Positions 1-5,466 of a stretch of 6,273 nt of DNA are shown here, piece after piece; positions within the stretch are counted from its first letter, which is position 1, and each line of letters opens with the position of its first letter. The translations under genes and the position numbers were made by a program. A model generated the notes under the pieces. The model searched no databases. It saw nothing but the letters and a program-made list of their open reading frames with translations, and was not told the DNA's origin. Where the stretch lies: contig JACQXP010000220.1 of assembly GCA_016208645.1 (NCBI GenBank), forward strand, positions 1 through 6,273, read 5' to 3'. The DNA is from Candidatus Methylomirabilota bacterium. GTDB taxonomy: Bacteria > Methylomirabilota > Methylomirabilia > Methylomirabilales > 2-02-FULL-66-22.

Positions 1-106
1 ATGCAAGGCGCGCAAGTTCCGACGAATGAGTGCGGGCTGTTGCCCGCCGCAGTGAGGAGGAACGCCGCGCAACGCCGCAGATGGGCCTTTTTCAGCAGCC
101 TGCTAG
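1..106. repeat. Probable dispersed palindromic intergenic element, cut by the left window edge
   Basis: This non-coding stretch lies downstream of glcF and is organised as a long imperfect dyad. Its centre is a perfect 6-bp stem with a 4-base loop at 32-47. Farther out, related GC-rich blocks face each other: a GCGCG and GTTCC block near 9-19 pairs roughly with its reverse complement near 59-70. The outer right part has a CCTTTTT run at 85-91 and an AGCAG-C-CTGCT inverted repeat at 94-104. If the dyad is symmetrical, its left arm continues about 30 bases beyond the window. From memory, the TTTTTCAGCAGCCTG end resembles intergenic repeats common in some GC-rich environmental bacteria, but I cannot check this here. 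The short open frames crossing it look unlike real proteins. Confidence 0.5.
32..47. other. Perfect 6-bp hairpin with TGTT loop
   Basis: GCGGGC at 32-37 pairs with GCCCGC at 42-47 around a 4-base loop. It lies about 55 bases beyond the glcF stop, so it could slow polymerase or protect the 3' end of the operon transcript. No T-run follows it in the direction of glcF transcription, so it is not a standard intrinsic terminator. It is the centre of the larger dyad at 1-106. Confidence 0.5.
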
Positions 107-1464
107 GCTCTCGGCTCTCCGCCCGGCATCCCGTGGAGCGACCAATCCACGAGTTCCACGGGGTGAACGGCCCGGACAGGCAGCTTGGCCCGGCGCAGGC
201 CGAGGCCGATCTGAAGCAGGCAACCGATGTTGCCGATGGCCACGACGCTCGCCCCCGTTTCCCGGATGCGATCAACCTTGCGTTGTAGGAGCCGGCCTGC
301 CATCTCTGTTTGCAGCAGGTTGTACACCCCCGCGCTCCCGCAGCACAGGTCCGATTCAGGAAGGTCCACCAGCTTCAGATCCGGGATTCGCTGCAGGAGG
401 AGTCGCGGCTCCCTGCGGATCCGCTGGGCGTGGGCCAGGTGGCAGGCCTCGTGATAGGTCACGGTCATGGGGACGGGTTTCAGTTCGTGCCGCCATGACG
501 CGCCGGCCAGAATCTGGGAGACATCCCGGACCCGGGCGCTGAAGGCCTCCGCCCGGAGCCGCCATTCGGCGTCATCGCGAAGCAGGTGGCCGTACTCCTT
601 CATGGCCGCCCCGCACCCCGCCGCGTTGACCGCCACCAGATCCACCTGGGCCCGTTCAAAGGCCTGGATGGTCCGTCGGGCCAGGGCGCGGCCCGCCTCC
701 AGGTCCCCGCTGTGCAGGTGTAATGCGCCACAACAGCCCTGCCCCTGCGGCGTGACCACCTCGTATCCGGCCGCCGCCAGGACCCGCGCCGTGGCGCGAT
801 TGAGATCCGGAAGCACGAAGCGCTGGACGCAGCCCGTGAGGAACCCAACCCGGCCGAGGCGCTGTCCCACGGCGGGTGTGACCTCTGGAAGAGGTCTTCG
901 TGCGGTGGCCGATGGCGCCTCTGGCAGTAGTGCCTCCATCTGGGCCAGCCGCGGCGAAAGCAGGGCGAGCAGGCCGGTGTTTCGAACGACGCCGGAGAGG
1001 CCCAGGCGCTGATACCAGGAGAGCGCGCCAAGGAGCCACCCCAGGCGGTCCGGATGGGGAAACAGGGAAAGGATCACCCTCCGCCAGCGCCGATCCCCGG
1101 CCGGACGCTCGTACCGTCGCTCGATCTGCGTCCGTGCTGCCTCCAGCAGGTAGCCGTAGGGGACGCCGGAGGGACAGGCCGTCTGGCAGGCGAGACAGCC
1201 CAGGCATTGATCCAGATGCTTCACGAAGTCGGCGCTGATCCCCGCCTGCCCTTCATCCACGGCCCGCATCAGGTGGATCCGACCCCGCGGAGACGCCATC
1301 TCGAGGCCGGTCGTGAGATAGGTCGGGCAACTGGGCAGGCACAACCCGCAGTGGACGCAGTCCAGGATCCCCTCGCGATCGGGACGATCCACGGCGTCGA
1401 AGGCCGGCGCCAGGGGCCGACCGCTCTCTGCCGATCGCGTCGCTACTGCCGTGGGCACGGGCAT
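103..1464 (-). CDS. glcF: Glycolate oxidase iron-sulfur subunit GlcF
   Basis: This 453-residue protein is the electron-transfer subunit of glycolate oxidase, passing electrons from the flavin subunits towards the quinone pool at the inner face of the membrane. Two ferredoxin-type [4Fe-4S] motifs lie near the N-terminus: C36, C39, C42, C46-P, then C87, C90, C93, C97-P. Two CCG (cysteine-rich) domains follow, with C212, C244-C245-G and C284 in the first and C341, C374-C375-G and C415 in the second. Length and layout are normal for GlcF, and no membrane helix is evident, so attachment is probably peripheral. The ATG at 1464 is the first after an in-frame stop and leaves 35 residues before the first cluster, but it has no clear Shine-Dalgarno sequence. 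GTG at codon 3 or codon 25 is an alternative. The stop falls on the edge of the repeat at 1-106. Related family members serve D-lactate or other hydroxyacid dehydrogenases, so the substrate is not fixed. Confidence 0.93.
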   Translation of the reverse strand: MPVPTAVATRSAESGRPLAPAFDAVDRPDREGILDCVHCGLCLPSCPTYLTTGLEMASPRGRIHLMRAVDEGQAGISADFVKHLDQCLGCLACQTACPSGVPYGYLLEAARTQIERRYERPAGDRRWRRVILSLFPHPDRLGWLLGALSWYQRLGLSGVVRNTGLLALLSPRLAQMEALLPEAPSATARRPLPEVTPAVGQRLGRVGFLTGCVQRFVLPDLNRATARVLAAAGYEVVTPQGQGCCGALHLHSGDLEAGRALARRTIQAFERAQVDLVAVNAAGCGAAMKEYGHLLRDDAEWRLRAEAFSARVRDVSQILAGASWRHELKPVPMTVTYHEACHLAHAQRIRREPRLLLQRIPDLKLVDLPESDLCCGSAGVYNLLQTEMAGRLLQRKVDRIRETGASVVAIGNIGCLLQIGLGLRRAKLPVRAVHPVELVDWSLHGMPGGEPRA

Positions 1465-1465
1465 C

Positions 1466-1480
1466 TCATTGATTCAATGA
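1466..1480. promoter_or_regulatory. 15-base near-perfect palindrome abutting the glcF start codon
   Basis: TCATTGA at 1466-1472 and TCAATGA at 1474-1480 are exact reverse complements around one central base. On the minus strand the palindrome ends two bases before the glcF ATG, where a ribosome binding site would be expected, and no GGAG-like sequence is present. It could be a repressor operator or an RNA structure affecting initiation. The symmetry is visible; any function is inferred. Confidence 0.4.
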
Positions 1481-1482
1481 AA

Positions 1483-1500
1483 AATTGAAAACCGACAACT
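1483..1500 (+). repeat. 18-base word, copy 1 (inverted copy at 4410-4427)
   Basis: The sequence AATTGAAAACCGACAACT occurs here on the plus strand and exactly, on the minus strand, at 4410-4427. Both copies are in gaps next to glc genes. Its GACAAC core is also the unit of the heptamer repeats at 1518-1538, so the copies probably belong to one short-repeat family or share a binding site. Confidence 0.7.
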
Positions 1501-1528
1501 GATATCCGCCCATTTTACGTTGTCGGTT
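1490..1528. repeat. 10-bp inverted repeat in the glcE-glcF gap
   Basis: AACCGACAAC at 1490-1499 is the reverse complement of GTTGTCGGTT at 1519-1528, separated by 19 bases. It could fold as a hairpin in read-through mRNA from glcE or act as a split operator. The right arm lies inside the heptamer array and in the spacer of the promoter candidate. No T-run makes it a clear terminator. Confidence 0.5.
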
Positions 1529-1540
1529 GTCCGTTGTCAG
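1512..1540 (-). promoter_or_regulatory. Candidate sigma70-type promoter for glcF
   Basis: On the minus strand CTGACA (1540-1535) is followed after exactly 17 bases by TAAAAT (1517-1512). Each hexamer differs from the TTGACA / TATAAT consensus at one position. A transcript would start near 1505 and give glcF a leader of about 40 bases containing the left arm of the inverted repeat and the start-codon palindrome. The gap is much more AT-rich than the genes, which raises the chance of random matches. If real, glcF could be expressed apart from the upstream genes. Confidence 0.4.
1518..1538 (-). repeat. Three tandem heptamers GACAAC(G/C)
   Basis: On the minus strand 21 bases read as three consecutive 7-base units, GACAACG, GACAACC and GACAACG. 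This resembles the short tandemly repeated heptanucleotide (STRR) elements known between genes of filamentous cyanobacteria, although nothing else here suggests a cyanobacterium. The array occupies the spacer and part of the -35 of the promoter candidate, so a change in copy number would move the -35 relative to the -10. Confidence 0.65.
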
Positions 1541-1553
1541 TTTGAGAGTTGCC

Positions 1554-2879
1554 CTAGATCTGACCCACGAACCGTCCGGGGTTCAGGATTCCCCTGGCAT
1601 CGAAGGCGGCTTTCAGCCGTTGCATGAGGCCAAGGCCGTCGGGTGGCGGCCCCCACACGTCCACCTGGGCGCGGACCGGCTCCGGAGCATCCAGCACGAT
1701 CAGGAACCCTCCCAGGGCAGCCAGGGCCTCGCGCGAGGCCGCCAGGCCGCGGGCGACCCCCTCGGTCGTGTCCGCCCGAATTTCTCCCCGCAAGATGCCG
1801 TGCGCCACGCTGGCCGCCACGACCACCTCGGTATGCTCCCTCGCGGCGGCGTGAATTGCCCGGATGGCCCGGGCGCAGTCTGCGGGGAGGACGCTCCCCC
1901 GCCAGATGGCGCCATGGCCCTTCCCGTCCCGCCACGGGGCGAGCCAGGGGAAGTCGCTGAGACCTGTCCGGGTCTGGGGGGCCGCCGCGTCCTCGGTCGC
2001 GACGCCCCCGAACTCTCCTGCCATCCGCGCCAGGTCGTTCGCCTGGGCCCGGATCGCCTCCGGCACCCCCGCGATGGAGACGAACAGGCCCGGGCCCCGC
2101 ACCGGGCTCCCGCATGCCCGCGCCGCCGCGTCATCCAGCATCTCGACTCGACTGGGCGCCAGATGCGACCCCAGGATCCGGACGGCCAGGGCGTTGGCTG
2201 CCTCCAGTTCCGGCGTGGAGAGCCACCATTCCTGCTCCGCCGGCGGCCGGGGATACACCCGGAACGTCGCCTCCAGGATCACCCCGAGCGTCCCGTGGGA
2301 GCCCAGGTAGAGTTTCGTGATGTCGTAGCCGGTGACGTTCTTGACGACCTTGGCGCCCCCCTTCGTGATGGTCCCATCAGCCTGGGCCACCCGGATCCCC
2401 AGGACCAGGTCCCGCGCCGTGCCATAGCGGCAGCGCAGGGGTCCGCTCAGGTTGCCCCCCAGGATCCCCCCGAGGGTGGCCTGGCTGGCCAATGGAGGAT
2501 CGAGGGGCAGGAACTGCCTGCCCGCTTCCAGGTGCCGCTGGAGGTCCGCCAGCCGGATCCCGGCCTGCGCCGTTGCCGTCATGTCCGCGGGCTCGTACTC
2601 GAGCACCCGGTCCAGCCGGCCGAGGTTCAGGGCCAGGTCATACCGGGACGGCGGGTAGCCTAGCGACTGGTGCCCCCCGCTCCCCCAGGGAACCACGCCC
2701 AGGCCCTCCTCCCAGGCCAGGCGCAAGAGGCGGGAGACCTCCGACTCGTCTCGCGGGAACACGGCCGCCTGCGGGGTCGCCGGCCCGAGGCGGTACTCGG
2801 CCAGTGCGGGTCCGGTGAAGACGCCGTCGGCTCCGACGATTTCGCGCAGGCCATCTGCGAGGCTGGCGGCAACGGGCAT
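1554..2879 (-). CDS. glcE: Glycolate oxidase FAD-binding subunit GlcE
   Basis: This 441-residue protein is the second flavin subunit of glycolate oxidase. It has a PCMH-type FAD-binding domain over about residues 1-215. Visible signatures are the phosphate-binding loop WGSGGHQSLG at 65-74, LGGILGGNLSGP at 136-147, a GGAKVVKNVTGYD segment at 174-186 and GSHGTLGVI at 193-201. The C-terminal FAD-oxidase domain is short and ends with FDARGILNPGRFV at 426-438. It lacks the GDGNxHP and GEHGIG motifs seen in GlcD, as expected for GlcE, so it probably supports rather than replaces the catalytic subunit. The ATG at 2879 is preceded by GGAG five bases upstream. glcE starts 35 bases after the glcD stop, and 89 bases separate it from glcF. 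Length is typical, and no frameshift or missing segment is seen. Confidence 0.93.
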   Translation of the reverse strand: MPVAASLADGLREIVGADGVFTGPALAEYRLGPATPQAAVFPRDESEVSRLLRLAWEEGLGVVPWGSGGHQSLGYPPSRYDLALNLGRLDRVLEYEPADMTATAQAGIRLADLQRHLEAGRQFLPLDPPLASQATLGGILGGNLSGPLRCRYGTARDLVLGIRVAQADGTITKGGAKVVKNVTGYDITKLYLGSHGTLGVILEATFRVYPRPPAEQEWWLSTPELEAANALAVRILGSHLAPSRVEMLDDAAARACGSPVRGPGLFVSIAGVPEAIRAQANDLARMAGEFGGVATEDAAAPQTRTGLSDFPWLAPWRDGKGHGAIWRGSVLPADCARAIRAIHAAAREHTEVVVAASVAHGILRGEIRADTTEGVARGLAASREALAALGGFLIVLDAPEPVRAQVDVWGPPPDGLGLMQRLKAAFDARGILNPGRFVGQI

Positions 2880-2884
2880 CGTTT

Positions 2885-2888
2885 CTCC
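2885..2888 (-). promoter_or_regulatory. Shine-Dalgarno of glcE
   Basis: GGAG on the minus strand sits five bases before the ATG at 2879 and supports that start. It is half of an 8-base palindrome, CTCCGGAG, at 2885-2892. Confidence 0.7.
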
Positions 2889-2914
2889 GGAGGTCTGGCG
2901 GAAGCCTGCCTTCC

Positions 2915-4387
2915 CTATCGCTCCGATACCGCGGTCATTGCCGGAGACTGGAGATTCCGGGCGCCCTGCCCCGCCGGACCGTCGGCGGGAAAGATCTTGC
3001 CGGGGTTGCAGAGGCCCGCGGGGTCGAAGACGGCGCGAACCCTCTGCATGGCCGCCAGGTCCGCGGGGCCGTACATGAGCGGGAGGTAGTCGCGCTTCTC
3101 ATGGCCGATGCCGTGCTCTCCGCTGACGCTTCCCCCGGCCTCGATGCAGCGCTTCATGATCTCCGCCCCTGCGGCGATGGCCCGATCCAGATCGCCGGGG
3201 GTTGCGAGGTCGAAGCAGATCAGCGGGTGCACGTTCCCGTCTCCCGCATGGAACACATTGGCGATGATCAGCCCGTGGCGACCGCCGATCTCCTCGATTT
3301 CCCGCAGGACCGTGGGCAGCTTGCTCCGGGGGACCACGGCGTCCTGCAGGTAATAGTGGTGCGTGATGCGACCCACCGACCCGGCGGCTTCCTTCCGCCC
3401 CTTCCACAGCAGGGCCCGCTCCTCCTCCGTCCTGGCCACGCGCAGCTCGAGGCACCCGTATTCCCGGCACGTCGCCTCGACGCCCACGGCCTCCGCCTCG
3501 ATCTCCGCGCGTGGGCCATCCAGCTCGATGAGCAGCACCGCCCCCGCATCCAGCGGGTACCCGGCCTTGACGTTCGCCTCCACCGCCTTGATGATCTCCC
3601 GGTCCAGCATCTCCATGGCCACGGGGATGATGCCGCGGGCGATGATCCCCGAGACCGCGTTGCTGGCCTCCTCGATGGTCCGAAAGACCGCCAGGAGGGT
3701 TTTCACCGCCTCCGGCTGCGGCATGAGCCGGACCGTCACCTCGGTGCAGATCCCCAGGGTCCCCTCGGAGCCGACGAACACCCCCAGGAGGTCGTAGCCC
3801 GGCCTGTCCTGGATCTTCCCGCCGAGCTGGAGGACCTCGCCGTCCGGCAGGACGACCGTGGCGCCGAGGACGTGGTTCGTGGTCACCCCGTATTTCAGGC
3901 AGTGCGGCCCGCCGGCATTCTCCGCCACGTTGCCGCCGATGCTGCAGGCCTGTTGGCTGGCCGGGTCGGGCGCGTAAAAGAGGCCGTGGCGTTTCACGGC
4001 GTTGGTCAGCCACAGGTTGATGAAGCCGGCCTCCACCGTTGCCGTCCGGCTGGCCACGTCAATGTCCAGGATGCGGTTCATCCGGGTCAGGACGATCATG
4101 ACGCCGCCCGCGTCGGGCGTGGCGCCGCCGGACAGGCCCGTGCCGGCGCCGCGGGGCAGGAACGGCACCCCGGCCTCGCGGCAGAGGCGTACGACGTCGG
4201 CGACGTGCTGGGTGGAAGTGGGAAGGACCACCAGGTCCGGCATGACCCGGTGGTAGAAGGTGAGAGCGTCGCACTCGTAGACCCGGAGTTCGTCCGGAGC
4301 GGAAATCACCCCTTCGGGTCCGACGATCCGCTCGCAGCCCCGGATCAGGTGGGTCCGGGTCTCGGGCGCCAGGTCGCTTCCATTCAT
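2915..4387 (-). CDS. glcD: Glycolate oxidase catalytic FAD subunit GlcD (2-hydroxyacid dehydrogenase)
   Basis: This 490-residue protein is the catalytic flavin subunit that oxidises glycolate, or a related 2-hydroxyacid such as D-lactate, to the 2-oxoacid. The N-terminal FAD-binding domain shows PRGAGTGLSGG at 78-88, DPASQQACSIGGNVAENAGG at 141-160 and FVGSEGTLGICTEV at 204-217. The C-terminal FAD-oxidase domain carries the metal and substrate histidine motifs FHAGDGNVHP at 379-388 and GEHGIGHEK at 423-431, and ends with DPAGLCNPGKIFP at 455-467. About 23 further residues follow; part of this tail is encoded by two degenerate heptamers at 2943-2956. The ATG at 4387 has only a weak GGGG six bases upstream, and no in-frame ATG, GTG or TTG lies in the gap before it. 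Neighbouring glcE and glcF support the glycolate oxidase call. D-lactate or D-2-hydroxyglutarate dehydrogenases share this fold, so the substrate remains open. Confidence 0.94.
   Translation of the reverse strand: MNGSDLAPETRTHLIRGCERIVGPEGVISAPDELRVYECDALTFYHRVMPDLVVLPTSTQHVADVVRLCREAGVPFLPRGAGTGLSGGATPDAGGVMIVLTRMNRILDIDVASRTATVEAGFINLWLTNAVKRHGLFYAPDPASQQACSIGGNVAENAGGPHCLKYGVTTNHVLGATVVLPDGEVLQLGGKIQDRPGYDLLGVFVGSEGTLGICTEVTVRLMPQPEAVKTLLAVFRTIEEASNAVSGIIARGIIPVAMEMLDREIIKAVEANVKAGYPLDAGAVLLIELDGPRAEIEAEAVGVEATCREYGCLELRVARTEEERALLWKGRKEAAGSVGRITHHYYLQDAVVPRSKLPTVLREIEEIGGRHGLIIANVFHAGDGNVHPLICFDLATPGDLDRAIAAGAEIMKRCIEAGGSVSGEHGIGHEKRDYLPLMYGPADLAAMQRVRAVFDPAGLCNPGKIFPADGPAGQGARNLQSPAMTAVSER
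2943..2956 (-). repeat. Two degenerate heptamers inside the 3' end of glcD
   Basis: On the minus strand AATCTCC is followed directly by AGTCTCC, two 7-base units differing at one position. They encode NLQSP at about residues 478-482 of GlcD, beyond the conserved NPGKIFP end of the family. Two copies can arise by chance. They are noted because a clearer heptamer array exists at 1518-1538. Confidence 0.3.
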
Positions 4388-4445
4388 GCGGAACCCCGAG
4401 CCAATGCAAAGTTGTCGGTTTTCAATTGAAGGTGCGGTCCGGGCG
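4388..4445. promoter_or_regulatory. korB-glcD gap with shared repeat and TTCAATTGAA palindrome
   Basis: This 58-base gap is the only break between the kor and glc genes. It holds the inverted copy of the 18-base word (4410-4427) and an overlapping perfect 10-base palindrome, TTCAATTGAA, at 4421-4430. The same half-sites, TTCAAT and ATTGAA, recur in the glcE-glcF gap at 1473-1478 and 1484-1489. A TTGAAA at 4420-4425 on the minus strand could pass as a -35, but no acceptable -10 lies 16-18 bases on, so I do not call a promoter. No intrinsic terminator is visible, so read-through from korB is plausible. Confidence 0.4.
4410..4427 (-). repeat. 18-base word, copy 2 (inverted copy of 1483-1500)
   Basis: Read on the minus strand, this is identical over 18 bases to 1483-1500. 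The two copies face each other and enclose glcD and glcE. The identity stops at both sides, with C in place of A before it and T in place of G after it. Confidence 0.7.
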
Positions 4446-5465
4446 TCACTCGACGATCCAGGTCTCTCCCCGGTTGAACAGGGCGTTGACGTCCCCCGGT
4501 CCCAGCTTCTGCCGCGCGGCCTCCAACTGCTTGCCTATGGCCTCCTCGTAGGCCAGGCGGGCGGTCGCGTGGAAGATGCCGATGGGGGTCGGGTGCTCCA
4601 GGTGGGCCAGCATGTACGCCAGGGGCCGGTTCGTCTCGTCGTGGACCAGGATATCCTCCTCCGAGGCACCATTCCCCAACGTCACCACCTGGAGGCGGCG
4701 GTCAGTTCCCAGCTTGATGCCCTTGTCCCTGTTCTTGCCGAAGATGAGGGGCTTGCCGTGCTCCAGGAGCAGGACCGTGTCCGCCTTGGTCGCCTTGTCG
4801 CTGAGCGGCTCCCAGGCCCCGTCGTTGAAGATGTTGCAGTTCTGCAGGATCTCGATGAAGGCGCTGCCCTGGTGTTCGTAGGCGCGCCGCAGGATGTCCT
4901 GGAGGTGCTTCGCCTCGACGTCAACGCTGCGGGCGACGAAGGTGGCGTCCACCCCCATGGCCACGGCGATGGGGTTGAAGGGATAGTCCACGGACCCGAA
5001 GGGGGTGGATTTCGTCACCTTCCCCAGCTCCGAGGTGGGCGAGTACTGCCCCTTGGTCAGACCGTAGATCCGGTTGTTGAACAGCAGGATCTTCAGCCCG
5101 ACGTTCCGCCGCAGCGCGTGGATCAGGTGGTTGCCGCCGATGCTCAACCCGTCCCCGTCCCCGGTCACCACCCAGACCGACAGGTCCGGCCGGGAGATCT
5201 TCAGCCCGCTGGCAACGGCCGGCGCCCGGCCGTGGATCGAGTGAAAGCCGTAGGTGTTCATGTAGTAGGGGAACCGGCTGGAGCACCCGATGCCGGAGAT
5301 GAAGACGAACTTCTCGCGGGGAAGGCCCAGTTCGGGCATCACCTTCTGGACCTGGGCCAGGATGGAATAATCCCCGCAGCCCGGGCACCAGCGGACATCC
5401 TGGTCCGAAACGAAGTCCTTCCGCGTCAGCTTGGGTGCCGCCGAGGCTACCGCCGCATCGCTCAT
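4446..5465 (-). CDS. korB: 2-oxoglutarate:ferredoxin oxidoreductase subunit beta (KorB)
   Basis: This 339-residue protein binds thiamine diphosphate and the [4Fe-4S] cluster in a 2-oxoacid:ferredoxin oxidoreductase, which interconverts 2-oxoglutarate plus CoA with succinyl-CoA plus CO2 using ferredoxin. The cluster ligands expected for two-subunit enzymes are visible: C27 and C30 in WCPGCG, C61 in GIGCSSR and C210 in LQNCNIFN. The thiamine diphosphate/Mg site is GDGDGLSIGGNH at 102-113, with NNRIYGLTKGQ at 130-140. The C-terminal part includes the HPTPIGIF segment at 291-298 seen in this family. The ATG at 5465 lies one base after the korA stop and has a GGAGGG six bases upstream. Length and motifs are normal. 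The 2-oxoglutarate assignment rests on overall resemblance to KorB; a pyruvate or broad 2-oxoacid preference cannot be excluded. Confidence 0.93.
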   Translation of the reverse strand: MSDAAVASAAPKLTRKDFVSDQDVRWCPGCGDYSILAQVQKVMPELGLPREKFVFISGIGCSSRFPYYMNTYGFHSIHGRAPAVASGLKISRPDLSVWVVTGDGDGLSIGGNHLIHALRRNVGLKILLFNNRIYGLTKGQYSPTSELGKVTKSTPFGSVDYPFNPIAVAMGVDATFVARSVDVEAKHLQDILRRAYEHQGSAFIEILQNCNIFNDGAWEPLSDKATKADTVLLLEHGKPLIFGKNRDKGIKLGTDRRLQVVTLGNGASEEDILVHDETNRPLAYMLAHLEHPTPIGIFHATARLAYEEAIGKQLEAARQKLGPGDVNALFNRGETWIVE

Positions 5466-5466
5466 G

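Noticed and set aside
32..47. Intrinsic terminator of the operon
   Set aside because: The hairpin is strong but no T-run follows it on the minus strand; the TTTTT at 87-91 is on the wrong side and strand for glcF transcription.
1..542. Short plus-strand open frames at the left edge (1-288 and 30-542)
   Set aside because: They run across the palindromic repeat and antisense to glcF, with low-complexity R/P/G-rich products and no sign of selection.
1518..1538. CRISPR-like array
   Set aside because: The units are only 7 bases, adjacent without spacers, and there are no cas genes.
1527..2663. 378-codon open frame on the plus strand antisense to glcE
   Set aside because: The product is rich in R, P, G and H, has no motif and lies wholly over a well-supported gene and its gap.
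1483..4427. glcD-glcE as a transposon with 18-base terminal inverted repeats
   Set aside because: The bases outside the two repeats do not form a target duplication, no transposase is present, and glcD and glcE belong with glcF outside the supposed element.
3101..4429. 442-codon open frame on the plus strand antisense to glcD
   Set aside because: glcD on the other strand has full family motifs. The antisense product has no recognisable domain, and long antisense frames are expected in GC-rich genes.
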